NCBI RefSeq assembly: GCF_964340395.1
Contig: NC_135562.1
Span: forward strand, 13,251,043 to 13,315,042
Direction of reading: 5' to 3'
Length of the DNA: 64,000 nucleotides
Origin: Glandiceps talaboti
Taxonomy: Eukaryota > Hemichordata > Enteropneusta > Spengelidae
Shown: piece by piece, positions 50,322 to 64,000 of the stretch
Layout of the letters: each line of letters opens with the position of its first letter
Numbering within the stretch: the stretch's first letter is position 1
Program-made: the position numbers and the translations under genes
The notes under the pieces: model-generated
Database searches by the model: none
The model's input: only the letters and a program-made list of their open reading frames with translations
Told to the model about the DNA's origin: nothing

Positions 50322-51011
50322 TCAGTGACTTTTTGTCGGTCCGATTTAAGAATCCACCGCCCCCCCCAGGCTGGAGAAACTGACCGGTCCCTTAGCCTGT
50401 GGTACATATATATATTTGTTCTTGTCTCTGTTTCTTTCATAAATGGTTTAAATATTACTTCATGTAAGGGTTCAAACATAACTATACATAAAATTCCCTC
50501 TACAGCTTACTGTTAGATGCAATGAAACTTTATTCACAAGGGTCAGTGACTTTTTGTTGGCCCAATGGAAAAAAACACTGCCCCCCCCCCCCCCCCCCCG
50601 AGCTGGAGAAACTGAATGTCTGAGCTCATCAGTCAAGTTTCCGATTTGTATTTTCAGTGTGTCATCATACCATGGCATAAAAACTGTCAATTATGTTTAT
50701 TTAATTGAAAATCAAACATGTATGAAATATGTAGTTTTCTAAATAAAATCTGTGTGTGATGGAACAGCATCTTTTTACTCTCTGCATTACCCTGTGCGAA
50801 AACCAAACAGAAAATTGTGGCAACAAATGTAGGTGTTCAACATTGACGTAAAAAAAATCCGGATATCTTAAAGAAGCAAAGAAAAAAAAAGTTGCCAGCA
50901 TAGGCGAAGGAGAAAAAAAATAATTCTCAGGCAAGCAGGTGGGAACAAAATAATGACTCTCCACCAATCTTCCAAGCCCCCCCCCCAGGATATCGAATGG
51001 TCTACCCCTAA

Positions 51012-51687
51012 TGATGGCGAGTTACAGACTATTTTCATGGATGCATCCTAGCATCCCAGTTCCTACGCATACTACACATTTTCATCATTAGTCTAACAGT
51101 TACGGGGATGCCAGTGCTTTACCTACTTTATAAATATAAGAGTCACTTGGTGCCTGTGTTGAAAGACAGGTCGTTTCTCATTTATTTGTTTCAGTATTAG
51201 CGTAACCTTGAATTGTCCGCCATTTTCGGCATTGCATACTCTGTATGTGCACTTCATACAGAGATATGTTTAATATCTGACTACATTTTCACTAAGAATG
51301 AAAGACCATCAAGATTGCGATCGGTTCAGACTGTAAAATGAATCATTTGGGCGAAATCATCTAGGGTCTGAGGTAGTATCTGAGCTCTGTGCATGACCTC
51401 TGTAACAGAGGCCTCTGACCTCTGACCCATAATTTTGGAAATCAATAATTGTATGAAGTGTCGTTCAACTCATTTACAACAAAGTACACACATACATTTT
51501 TTTTGAGAAATGGGTTTTTTAACATGTTCATATGTAGATCATTAAAACCATGAACGAAAAAAATCAGAAATTTACGAACTTAAATGTCCGTTTACGTCAC
51601 GATTTCGCGGCAACTTGACAAATAATCGTTCATGAACATACACACAACGTTCGAAAAATCTACACAAAATGCATTAATGTTATCGGG
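51012..51687. other. Unique spacer between the two inverted TIR elements
   Basis: About 676 bp with no recognisable gene. It is less repetitive than its flanks. Confidence 0.5.
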
Positions 51688-51690
51688 TTA

Positions 51691-53646
<1,956 letters not shown>

Positions 53647-53649
53647 TTA

Positions 53650-54204
53650 CCATTATATTTTGCACCTATAGTAAATTTTACACAACAGAGAATTGAAATA
53701 TGCCAAAAAATGTACATCATTACTGACGTGAACGATAGTTTCAGTCATAACACAACCTTTTAGGAGATGAAACCGTAAAAACCTGGCCACGTTGTATCAG
53801 CTGATAACGTATCACATGACATGCTCGTAGATCTATTCTTCCGGGGTCAGGAGGCTTTCAGGACGGAACGCGTCCACACAGTACATAGGACGAATTCAGG
53901 AGGGTTTCAGGAAACCTCTCAAAGGTGTCCTAAGTCAAGACGGTTTCAGGACAGGTTCAGGACAAGTTTGTGTCTACACGGGCTTCAAACTACCTCAGGT
54001 AGGATTTTTAGTGGCGTGTAGTCGGGGCTATTGATTTTACAGCATGCTTATTAATTTGCTGAATTATTCCTGATAGTAATACAACACTTTCACTTTCACT
54101 GGTTTACCACTATCAATTTCTGCTGTGTCAACCCACCCACAGCAGACTGTCTACAAACATTCTCCTTGCTGTGCATGTGGTTATTTTAAAAAAATTTTTT
54201 TTAC
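53650..54204. other. Intergenic sequence with GGTTTCAGGACA-type short repeats
   Basis: Between about 53855 and 53965, variants of GGTTTCAGGACAGGTTCAGG recur irregularly. No gene recognised. Confidence 0.5.
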
Positions 54205-54534
54205 CACGCTTACTAAATTTTGTGCAAACTTCACATCCACCCAATCTTGGATGCCGGTATGCCTACACCACCAATATGTTACTTGTATTACAAGTTTAGA
54301 ACTAAAACATTGTCCTGACTCCTGAAGTTGTAGCCCTATGGTATTCTTGCATTTTGTTTGTGGCAGAATATGTTTGGATATATCACTATCACTGGACTCA
54401 GTAACACCAAAATACGTTAATAACTCTTTGGAGTAATCAACACAATGAAATATGGGAGTACACCGGATTTTGTCACCACAAATTCTACAACTATTACTCA
54501 GTACATACTTATGAAAGTCGAGGTTATGAGACAT
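54205..54534 (-). pseudogene. Decayed exon resembling the RAG1 N-terminal (N-RAG) zinc-binding module
   Basis: The minus-strand frame starts with ATG at 54534: MSHNLDFHKYVLSNSCRICG, then YSKELLTYFGVTESSDSDIS, LPQTKC, and YWWCRHTGIQD. The order C-x2-C, L..FG....D.DI, P...C, W..H follows the RAG1 N-terminal/N-RAG arrangement. The last pair, CEVCTKFSKRG (cysteine codons at 54223-54234), is in a different frame, so a frameshift lies near 54236-54242. The second Cys after LPQTKC is also missing. A donor-like GTAAAA follows at 54204. It lies head-to-head with the THAP gene, 390 bp between the ATGs. Confidence 0.4.
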
Positions 54535-54789
54535 TCTTCACCAAAAAGGAAAACGTCCATGAAAAATTATGGTCATCAGAAGTGTCCACTAGCTGCAATA
54601 ATTGTAGCGTCTTGCTGCGGTTTTGAGAGTGTTTTCGCTTCGTCTGTTTTGGTGACTTTTTAAAGGAACGCTGAATTTATAAACAATATTTTATCTATGA
54701 GTTACTAGTGTTGTTAGAACAAATATTTTATATACCTTTCCCCTAGTTTTTCTTTTGTGTGTGAATAAAATGCCGTTTTATACCCCTTC

Positions 54790-54923
54790 ATAATGGGCGG
54801 CGACATCTTGGCTGTATAAACCGGAAGTTGGGCGGGCTGGCGGGCCGGAAGTTCCCAACATCCGGGTACTTGGCATATTCAACCGTGTCCTTGGCATACT
54901 GTTTTATTTTGGAGTCGTGGAAA
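54790..54923 (+). promoter_or_regulatory. GC-rich promoter of the THAP gene
   Basis: Within about 130 bp upstream of the ATG are a YY1-like site (CGACATCTTGG, about 54801-54811), GTATAAA at 54814-54820, and two ETS sites CCGGAAGT at 54821-54828 and 54845-54852, amid GGCGGGC blocks. This is a typical CpG-type animal core promoter and could fire in both directions. Confidence 0.6.
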
Positions 54924-55289
54924 ATGGGCTTTTGTATGGCTTTTGGTTGTGCTAATCGCACAAACAGAAGAAACAGAGGTGTTCCCCAATCACGCGTAGT
55001 AAGTTTTCATCGACTTCCCCTGAACAATAAGTGTTTACTATCAAAATGGTTATCTGCAATGAGGCTTGACAAGCCACTTGTAAACAAACACTCTCGTGTT
55101 TGTAGTGACCATTTTGATGAAAATTGTTACGATGACGAAAACCGTGGAATTAATAGCGCACAAAACCGAAGACAACTCAAACAGGGATCAGTTCCAACAA
55201 AGTTTTCATTTACTACCAAAGGAAACGGTGCAGAAAAAAATGACAGCCGCACAGAGAGGTGGAAGCGTCGGTCAGCCGAACAAGAGCAG
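54924..55289 (+). CDS. THAP gene exon 1: THAP zinc finger
   Basis: 366 bp, ATG at 54924, phase-0 donor at 55290. It encodes MGFCMAFGCANRTNRRNRGV through HSRVCSDHF and QGSVPTKF. This ATG was chosen because the THAP fold begins two residues before the first Cys; the frame is open further upstream without an ATG that would suit. Confidence 0.92.
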
Positions 55290-58200
55290 GTATGTTTCAC
55301 GTTACTATTACTAACTGCGATGTTCATTTTTGAACTTTACAATCCAAAAAAATATGTATTGACATGGAAATCGTTATAAGTATGAGAGAAAGTAGTGTTA
55401 GTTTCGATGGTCGCATGGTTTGATTTTGTTTTCTGCTTATTTTGTATTTTAATTCTGAAATTGCGTTGTTTTTATTAGCGTTTCAACACTTATTCCTGCC
55501 AGCTGCCCGAGGCAAACTTTTGACTGCCCGGGGTTGAATTCCGAATACGGATACACGTATAACAAGATGATATCTTATACTGCCAACAATTACCAGTTTA
55601 CATGACTACACTGATTTTATTTTTAGTCTCTAACCTTGGCCAAAAGCCTGACAAGATACCTAGTTGTAATATTCATGTGTCGAACCGTACGGTGCATGCA
55701 GATACATTGCAAGATTTCGCTCAAATTTATCAATCACTTATCGTTTAGAACTGTATATGTAGATATCTTTCAGATATTTACCTTTTATTTTGTCGGAAGC
55801 TGAGGCCTGTGTAATACATCAGTTCGTGTTTATGATAGTTATATAATGAAACTTATCGCGTGTTAGACGGAAAAAATGGCGCCAAACCATATGTACATAG
55901 TGTGTTACATTGACGAATTGTGTCAAGAAGAAAAAAATAAAAAACGGAGGCCTCAAATTACACTTTTCATGTCAAGAGTTTATTTGAAATTCATTATTGT
56001 AGGTGTCACTACAACTAGGTAGTTTGACAAATGTTTTAATATAATACCATATTTTTCATCCATGAGTACCTCAGCATACAATTCAGGTAACTGCAGAGTC
56101 AGCATATTTTATAATGATCAGCTGTATCTGCATACTAATATACTATGTACAGTTATATAATTTGATTGTCAATTGAAACATCATAGTGTCATGTCTTACA
56201 ATGTTTAAACTTTTTGATGGATACTCTTAGTTTTGGTGTCCATGTTTCGGCAATTTTATTATTTTCTGCCTTAGAAAAATTAGGATGTCAATAGCTCTGG
56301 ATCATGTGGATGTACATGTATATGCTATAAGGTTTGACACATCTTCCCTATCCGCTATGGTTCTTCCTTATTATAGATAGTGAGATTTCATTCTCATAGA
56401 TTTTCATAATAAAAACCACGCATACCAGTGCTAATCAGTATGTAAAATACAGAAATTAACTTTAAATCATTAAACTCAACCTACGTTTTGTGTATTCTGT
56501 CAATTCTTGCCTTCTGTTCGCTAGAGCCACGAAACAGAAAATGGTAAGTCAAGCAAATAGATGAGCTCAATATTGTACACATGCACAAACTTTTCTGTCA
56601 TGTTGCACTTTTTACGGCTTTAGTGAATGTTAAGACAAGAAACGACAGAATAGACAAGACATAGGTTGCATTTAATGATATACAATGTAAACTTGTTCTT
56701 AGTATTTTGTATTGTCATTAGCAAGGGTTTGTGTTCGTTTTATTCCCAAACAGTGTGAATGAAATCTGTTCAAAGTTTCACTATTCATAATAGGGAAGCA
56801 ACCATAGCGTAGAGGGAAGACGTGTCGAACCTCATACCATATACATCCAGAGCTAGGATTTCAACTAATTACATTACTTTTCAGTATAAGAGCCTTCTGT
56901 AAGGTAACATCATTTTCTTTTCATTTATTACATACATGTACATATTTTAGCACAACTGAACTAATGAAGTGTAGAAGTGAGCTATATATGTGGTGTGGTG
57001 TTTGTCTGCCTGCACTATTTTTTATTTATTATTTTTGGTTTATATTTTGCAGGATATAGCTCCAAAACGTCACTTAGGGTGCAAACAAGCTTTAAGTGAA
57101 GTTCCTGTAACTGAAACTCAAAAAGATTTGTCTGATAGTGATTCAGTATCAGGTGTTGGTCCCACAAATCAGTCAGAGTCGAATCCATGCCACTGCAAAA
57201 AATGTACTGTACTGAAAGTGAGCACGTCCACACAGGTAAGCACAATCTCAGACCACTATAGTACATAGGTTAATAGTTGGCCATTGTATTTTGTGGAGTT
57301 TGACAAGGGCGACTGCATACAAATTTCCAACATGGTGGGTACATGTAATGACGTCACAAAATCTTGTGAGTTTTTGAAGTCCTCCATAGTAACTTAAGTA
57401 TGGTACATGTAAGTATCACAAGATTTCAGCCAGATGCGACACCATGTAGGTATACGTCCCTGTTGTGCACAAACTTTTTAATGTTTTTTTTTAAAGTCTA
57501 CTCTTCTCTTGACGTTTAGTTTGAAATAATTGTAGCATTGGGTAGTATACATGGCTAATACATAATCCCTGGCCTATAGTAGTATCCATTTTCCAAAATA
57601 ACTTTCAGCCAAAATTAGCATATGTACAACAGTATAGCAATGAACAATTAGATACATCACATTCTGACTAACCCAATGAAAAAGACCAATGTCAAAATCC
57701 TTTTAAAAAATCACTTATTATATATTCATAAATACAGGTTGCTAGCAACAAGCAACTTCAACATAGCATAACTAATCTGATACTGCAGTGATTTTGATTC
57801 AGACCGTGTGACGGTCTTTGTTTCCTGTCATGGATAGTCATTCAGCAAATGAACATGTATACCTAGCATGACTCGCCATATTGATAAACATTTTTAAAAA
57901 CTGTATGGCGTTGTGATACAATGCCATTGGGACTATTTTTAATCTAATAATAGTATGTATCTTATTTTTAGACTGACCCAATTCCAGACAAAGAGACAGT
58001 GCAACATGACCATTGTTACAGTTTTGCTCCCACAAAACCTGGATCAAGAAAAAGGAAAAAACAGATGCCAATGTCGTCAACCCCAAAGAAGAAGACTGCA
58101 CGTGTTCTCCTACCTGAGTTTGAATGTGACACAGCTGAAAGTGATGCATATACTACAGGTAACATGAACTCAGATAAATATGCATTGTTGATGTGTGGTT

Positions 58201-61008
58201 ATCTTGATTTGATGTACAACCTAACTTGGCATAATATTGATAAGTAGAATCACTTCATCAATTATCATCGATCAGTTACTTTTTACAAATAAACCTGAAT
58301 GTTGTTACTTATTTGTGTATTTATGTTTTTCAGGTTGATACATAATAATTAATTTCATTCATTAAAAATTACAATGTTTATCCATTTAACATCAACTCAC
58401 TTCCTAATGCTTCAACAAAAGTTCAGCACATAGTAAAAGGTGGATATTTTTTTTAATTTTTACAGATTCTGAGGTTGGTAGTGATGATGATGATGATGAT
58501 GATACCTCATATGATGCTGACCTATCAAGTTATAGTATTGAATCCTGTTATACTGATCTTGATGAAAGTATGCACACAGGTGACGATGGAAAAAACCCAG
58601 TGTTCCTTGTGTATAAATCTTCATTAGACAAGCTTTTTGAAAAGTGTCAGGAATGTGGGAGCTTTGTTCATGTTCAAAGAACATATCGCGGTACAATGGT
58701 TGTTTATAACTGGACTTGTCTAAATAGTCACTCTGGGAGATGGGAGTCGCAACCCATGTTAAGGAACATGCCCCTAGGCAACTTGGAGCTGTCTGGTTCT
58801 ATTCTGTTTGCTGGTGGAACGTATCAGAAAATATTTGACATTGCCAAGACATTCAATTTAAACATTCTCTCAGAAAGACATTTTATGAACATTCAGAGAA
58901 CATATCTCTTTCCTGTAATTCAAAATCTGTATGATTATGAACACAATGTACTAATTGATGCTCTGAGATTTCAACACGTGTTTGTCAGTGGAGATGGCCG
59001 TAGCGATTCTCCAGGCCATTGTGCTAAATATCTCTCGTACTCTTTCATGGAAGAGGAGACAGATCTCATACTGCATTTTGAACTGGTCCAGGTGACGGAG
59101 GCACCAGGAGAAGCTTCTACAAATATGGAGCGGGTTGCTTTCAATCGCGGTCTCACATATCTAGATGAACAGGATGTAAAGGTAGATGGGATGATTACAG
59201 ATAGACACCCCCAAATAAGCTGTGATATGAATACTTTGTATCCATCAATGTCACATGAGTATGACGTTTTTCATGTTGCAAAGAATGTTGACAAGAAACT
59301 CCGACAGAAAGCAAAAACAAAAGGGTGTGAAGATGTTGGCCCATGGAGACCATCAATTGTCAATCATTTTTGGTGGTGTTGTGCCTCCTGTAATGGTGAT
59401 TATGAAGTGAGTGTATTACATTATCTTTGTGGTAGTGTAATGATAAGAAAAAAATTGTTAGTGCTAGTAGACTTGTCTTGGTGTGGTAGCATTGTAAACC
59501 AAACAGGAGAGTGAACTTTTAAGTATGGGAATGTGTTATGAATTTGAAATTGCTACAATCAGCTCTGTTTAAATATAAATATTTGATATAGTCATGTCAT
59601 ATGTTGAAGGTCAGCCATCATAACTACCTGATTCAATGTAAAGTATACTTTAATTCATTAGATTGATAAATAATAATTTCATAAAGAAAGACACAGCGTT
59701 ACAGATAATGTGAACTGGCTTTGACACATTCTCAGAACCTCACTAAAGTATATAACCCCGCTTTCATTGGTATAGTAAGCTTTCTCAAATTTTGATGAAA
59801 TAATACAAGTATAAACAGGTGGATTTTGCCAGTGTTTTAATATGTTTACCTATTCATCTTGTTTGTAGATGCTGAAAGATATGTGGATATCTGTATTGCA
59901 CCATGTGTGCAATATCCATGAGTGGGCCAGCGCCGAGAGGTTTCATAAGTGTTTACATGGTAAATTGTCACTTGAAGATGAAACAGAAACTTCGTGGCTG
60001 AAACCAGACTCACCACCTCACAACGCTATCCGGGCTATCATACTGGATAAAAAACTTCTGAAGGACATGAAGAAGATGGTATTGTTTAAACATACAGGTA
60101 CTAAGTACAAGCATTATAATTATGATTAACAAAAATAGAAAAAAGAAACCTTGGCAGTATTTATAGTGTCATTTTATGTAATGTAACTAGTCCATTTTGG
60201 CATGGTTTTGACACAGTTTATATGATGTACAAAGTTGTTTTCTATCAGGGAGTTCTATTGCTCACTGTTCATAGCATGCATCAGGGCATGTATGATCATT
60301 TGTAAGTAGTCGAGTATTAAAATGGAGTATGTTAATGTTTTGCTCACTTGTATCTTTCTGTAGGTAATCTTGAAGTGTTTCATGGGATGCTCTTGAAGTA
60401 TTGTCCAAAACGAGATCACTTTAGTTACGAAGGAATGAGGGCACGTCTCCAGTTAGCAGTGCTAGACCATAATGAGAATGTGGGAAGGGAGCAGGCTACA
60501 ACCAAAGACGGTAAGTCTGTAGCAGGGACTTGTTTTGGTGTCACTGTACACTAATAACTCTTTACACCAAACCAAGTCATGTGCCATTTGATGCAAGTTT
60601 TGTTTCTACTGATCAAGTTAACAGCCATTTTGGTTATTGCAGTTATAGTACTGTGTCATTAATGTTGTGTGGTTTCTACTGATCAAGTTAACAATCATTT
60701 TGGTTATTGCAGTTGTTGTACTGTGTCATTAATGTAGTTTTGTTTGTCCGACAGGTACTCTTCAGTTTGGACTTTCCTACCCAAAAAGAAAGGGAGAATG
60801 GGTAGTCAAGAAAATGTACAAAGACAAGACCTATAATTTTAGACAACAATTAATGGACATGATATTGTCTCGCAGAGAAGACAACAGTGTCATACTGGGG
60901 AAGCACTATGTGACAAATCCAGACTTGCCAAAGAACATAGCTCATTCTGACAGGCCTTATGCAAAGGATGTAGCTGACAATTACACTACAAGATTCAGGC
61001 TGAATTAA
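54924..61008 (+). CDS. THAP-domain protein with DDE transposase core (Kolobok-like), seven exons
   Basis: 768-residue protein. An N-terminal THAP zinc finger (Cys4, Cys9, Cys60, His63, then SVPTKF at 89-94) would bind DNA. A low-complexity linker (123-330) carries an acidic Asp run. A zinc-ribbon-like segment (CQECG, then CLNSHSGRWESQP) precedes an RNase H-like core. Candidate catalytic residues are Asp422 (SGDGRSDSPGH), Asp491 (MITDRHPQIS) and Glu639 (NLEVFHGM); WRPSIVNHFWWCCASC lies between. The DGRxDSPG core is one I associate with Kolobok-type transposases. All seven exons join in phase and no lesion is seen. It may be a domesticated transposase or an intact element; no TIRs were found around it. 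Confidence 0.88.
55290..57052 (+). other. Intron 1 of the THAP gene
   Basis: 1.76 kb, AT-rich, no further exon supported. A 19-bp AG...GT-bounded stretch at 56525-56543 does not keep the frame. Confidence 0.6.
57053..57235 (+). CDS. THAP gene exon 2: linker
   Basis: 183 bp, phase 0-0. It encodes a polar linker rich in Asp/Ser with NPCHCKKCTVLK, a possible small metal site. Confidence 0.75.
57972..58158 (+). CDS. THAP gene exon 3: basic linker
   Basis: 187 bp, phase 0 to phase 1. It encodes KPGSRKRKKQMPMSSTPKKK, a likely nuclear localisation segment, then an acidic end (ECDTAESDAYTT). Confidence 0.75.
58466..59406 (+). CDS. THAP gene exon 4: transposase core with two catalytic Asp
   Basis: 941 bp, phase 1 to phase 0. 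It begins with an Asp run, then a zinc-ribbon-like segment, GDGRSDSPGHCAKYLSYSFM (Asp422), MITDRHPQIS (Asp491), HEYDVFHVAKNVDKKLRQKA and WRPSIVNHFWWCCASCNGDY. Reading past the donor adds a spurious tail to 59514. Confidence 0.92.
59869..60097 (+). CDS. THAP gene exon 5
   Basis: 229 bp, phase 0 to phase 1. It encodes MLKDMWISVLHHVCNIHEWA and HNAIRAIILDKKLLKDMKKM, the helical insertion before the catalytic Glu. Confidence 0.88.
60364..60510 (+). CDS. THAP gene exon 6: catalytic Glu
   Basis: 147 bp, phase 1-1. It encodes GNLEVFHGMLLKYCPKRDHF and MRARLQLAVLDHNENVGREQ. The Glu before VFH is the expected third acidic residue. Confidence 0.9.
60601..60738. repeat. Two tandem copies of a 70-bp unit in the last THAP intron
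   Basis: TTTCTACTGATCAAGTTAAC followed by ATTTTGGTTATTGCAGTT and CTGTGTCATTAATGT occurs twice, about 70 bp apart. The two copies are almost identical, so the duplication is recent. Confidence 0.85.
60755..61008 (+). CDS. THAP gene exon 7: C-terminus
   Basis: 254 bp, entering in phase 1; stop TAA at 61006-61008. It encodes GTLQFGLSYPKRKGEWVVKK and a basic tail ending TTRFRLN. The intron before it carries an imperfect direct duplication of about 90 bp (TTTCTACTGATCAAGTTAAC at 60604 and 60674). Confidence 0.87.
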
Positions 61009-61159
61009 ATTAATACAAATATATGCAAATGAATCCACTGTGTTTCTAGGGGAAGATATTCTCTTTCTCACATCCTGGATTATCTTGAACACAATATTGT
61101 TAATTTATTTTGAAATGGTGTACTGGACAATATATCTAAAACAATGTCTGATCAACTGC

Positions 61160-61578
61160 ATCTCTTAGCCTGTCCTAAGCTCTGCTAAAACTACCTACCA
61201 GCAGCAAGTTTCTTTATTGATCACAATGTAATCTTTCACTCCCTGATGTTTCATCGTAAATAAGTTGTAATAAGACCAAGACTGGCTGATCACTACACAG
61301 TTAAAATGACACACATACTCTCACTTGCTTCAATCAGACGGCAAACAAACAGCATTTGATGTTAAATTAACAACTAGAATACAGCACAACTTTAGGATTT
61401 TGTTTATTGTACCAGATTAGAAACTCCACAGTGTCCATATCCCAAAGACTCTACTGGAAACTTGTATGATGAGATGTACACTAGTTTAACAATAGGGAGT
61501 GAAAAAAATTACAGTGATCAATAGAGAAAGTTGTTGCTAGTAGTTAGTTATAATACAGCTTGGGATAGGCTAAGAGAT
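61160..61578. mobile_element. Foldback MITE, about 419 bp with 85-bp arms
   Basis: The left arm begins ATCTCTTAGCCTGTCC and runs to TTTCACTCCCT (61245). The right arm from AGGGAGTGAAA (about 61495) to GGATAGGCTAAGAGAT is its imperfect complement. It is in the probable 3'UTR or flank of the THAP gene. Confidence 0.75.
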
Positions 61579-64000
61579 ACGGTTGGTTGAATTTTGTTGT
61601 AAATAATAGAAATGAATAGTTCATTCTTATCATCAACTAAACATGATGGGATTTTTTGAAGAGTCTTGTAGTGTGATTGTGAACTACTTCCTTTGTATCT
61701 GGGTTTCCTCTTGCTAATGACAATTATCCATAAATTTACTAAGTTGGTCTATAAATTTGTAAGTTTCAGAAATCTTTAGTATACTTTGGGCTCATAGAAA
61801 ATGTCAAATTTAGACATTTCGTTTATGTACCATTTACAGACTTTCTGCCAGTTTACTTCAAACTACAGTTGGATATTTGAAAGTCGATACCCCAAGTATT
61901 GGTTTGATCCTTGTACTACTAATGTGGAAAGATTAACACAATCATTCATTTTACAAACATACATATGATGCATGTCACAGTGTCCCATCAATTCCCCTAA
62001 TTTCTCCCCAAACCTTTGTTAATTTATGAAAAACTAAACTGTGGAAATACAGTATCTTAAAGTCTCTCAGAATAAGTTATGTTCCTTGGCAAGTGTCTCC
62101 TCAATAACAAAAATGATATTTTAAGGTTTGTCTTATACATGTACAGATACATGTTTTACAATACAGTCTAATTATATACAATTATAGTGACTTGATCGGT
62201 TGACCTTTTTACTGGAAAGGCATAGTTTGTACGAGTGTATTCATCATCTAAAATTATGGGATATTTAGGCATTTCTTTTCATAAAATGGACAGAATTTAC
62301 GTGTATTTTAGTCTTTTACCACATCTGTGTTCTACTAACTCTTTAAATTATGGCGAAAGTCTTTCAGACTAAAAGTTGAAATTGTACTGTACCATCTACA
62401 CATTGTGTCGGTTTATTACACACATATTTGTCTTGATTATTGTAATTACTCTGTTCTTAATCAAAGAGTTCATTGTTCATGTGATTGACTAATTTAAGAA
62501 ACCTTCCCTTTCTACCAGTACCTACCATATTCTCCGAAAGCATGTTATTGAAGACAACAATTATGTTTGATTATAGTGGATACATTTCATTTTGCACTTG
62601 CCTACTAAATGTTTTGCATACATACATATACATGTATCACTCTTTGGGAAGCACTCTTTCATAAAGGGGGGGAGGGTACTAGTCAATTGGTGCAGTGACT
62701 TGTAACTAATATTTTCTGATAAAAATATACAGTATATCCATTTGTCAAAAATATTGATTGATCATAACAAATTTGATGAGTAAAGTAAAATGACAGTATG
62801 AATGTATTTTATTTGAAAATATTTTGTTATTTATTTATTTATTAAAAGAATAGCCTGCTTGATGAGTACCATTAACAGGCCCCAACAATAACATTATACA
62901 AAACAAACACTATTACATACATTAAATAAAAGTTCACTTGTAAGGGAAGACAGGACAAAAAATAACACCTACAATAAAAACATGTATTACATTACATTAC
63001 AATAATGACTCAACTCGTGCTCCAAATTATGAGGTGGCTATTTACTATGTGACTTACCTTCTCCCTGAAAACAGTTTGATTCCGTAAAATTCTAGTTGGA
63101 GCATTGAAATCAAGCCTTGATAAAATGTAAGAACTATTATAATTTATATACTATTAGCACATTTATGCAAAACCATGAATTTATGTATTTTATGCTTTGT
63201 TGTACAATGGTAACAATCGAAAAAAGGAACAGCTCTATGTACTTGTTACTCTCATAATTTAATCTGCACTTACAGCCTAGATACATTACAAATTTTGTCA
63301 TACCCACTCAAGTTGGTCGATATTTGTTTCAAACAATGTAGCAATATTCAAGATGACAGTGAACGTGAAAAATATAAGGAAATATACTACAGTAGTATTT
63401 ATGTTACTGTAATCACTAATGAAGGTTATGAAACATAGCATTTGAAGGTCTCTACTGGTGATGGATTTAAGATGTATTGGCTATGTTTTATTGCCACTGT
63501 AATGGAACTAACTTATTTAAATAAAATATGACAATGAATGTTTGTAATAATCATTGTTGAATTGGTAGTTTTATTTTAAAATAGAATCAAATATTGACAA
63601 ACAAACAAACAAAAATACCTGCCAATAATAAACATGCACATTTGGCAGAGTTCATACCTTTCATATTATGAAAAAATATAATGAACAGAAAATTCAGGGT
63701 GACCAGTGCTTGAAATTTGCAGTACACGGTCATATATACTACCATACATCTTGACTGCCAACTGTATTATGTGGTGGTTAGATCAATGGAAAATTGTAGT
63801 TGAAACAATTCACTTCCATAAATTTGACTACTAAGTCCATAAACTTGTCTGGTCAATAATCGATCACATAAAAAAGATGAAACAATATTCCAACCCTATA
63901 AATGTAAGTTGTGTGACCCGTATAATTTGTATGACGAGTAGTGTGAAAATGACAGGGGTTGCATGCCAATGTACGTGTGTTAGCTAGTTCCTGACAATCA
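61579..64000. other. AT-rich 3' flank of the THAP gene
   Basis: No gene recognised. Candidate AATAAA signals lie at 62935-62940 and 63519-63524, but neither can be tied to the gene. Confidence 0.5.

Larger units (their letters stand above)
48081..51008. mobile_element. TIR element copy 1 (2928 bp) with TAA target duplication
   Basis: Ends are inverted repeats of about 45 bp: GGGGTGGACCATTTGATATC at the left and GATATCGAATGGTCTACCCC at the right, then a G-run and CTTGGAAGATT. TAA flanks both sides (48078-48080 and 51009-51011). Three-base TWA duplications are typical of PIF/Harbinger. Inside are G-runs and tandem units of about 230-240 bp (about 49440-50130). No transposase frame is visible, so it is non-autonomous or decayed. 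Confidence 0.75.

Noticed and set aside
56525-56543. Micro-exon between THAP exons 1 and 2
   Set aside because: 19 bp would break the phase-0 junction of the flanking exons.

Overview
The window is nuclear DNA from an invertebrate animal, probably marine. It is AT-rich, has long GT-AG introns, many microsatellites and dense small repeats. I cannot name the species. It holds one very large protein-coding gene, a second smaller gene, and a repeat-rich interval between them.

Region 1 (about 2.3-36.7 kb, + strand) is a PARP14-type mono-ADP-ribosyltransferase gene. I reconstructed 30 coding exons whose splice phases all agree, giving one open frame of 2648 codons plus stop. Upstream exons are probably missing. 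Domain order is a Gln/Pro-rich N-terminus, eight RRM-like modules, KH-like modules, three macrodomains, another KH-like segment, a WWE domain and a PARP catalytic domain with an H-Y-L triad. RRM 1-5 come from serial duplication of a two-exon, phase-1 cassette. In vertebrates PARP14 acts in interferon and antiviral ADP-ribosylation signalling. Here the macrodomains would read or remove ADP-ribose and the RRM array would bind RNA or protein. The introns carry foldback MITE-like elements, a dispersed repeat family and simple repeats.

Region 2 (about 36.7-54.2 kb) has no intact gene that I recognise. It holds a HINE/pearl-like element (core tandem repeats, ACRG-type microsatellite, 3' hairpin) interrupted by a tRNA-derived SINE. 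It also holds a frameshifted Myb/SANT-like coding relic on the minus strand. Two related elements with terminal inverted repeats and 3-bp TWA target duplications lie in opposite orientation and form an imperfect inverted repeat of about 5.6 kb.

Region 3 (about 54.2-64 kb) has a decayed minus-strand exon resembling the RAG1 N-terminal (N-RAG) zinc module. It is head-to-head with a seven-exon plus-strand gene for a 768-residue THAP-domain protein with a DDE transposase core of Kolobok-like type. That gene has a CpG/ETS-type promoter and looks intact, so it is either a domesticated transposase or an intron-containing active one.
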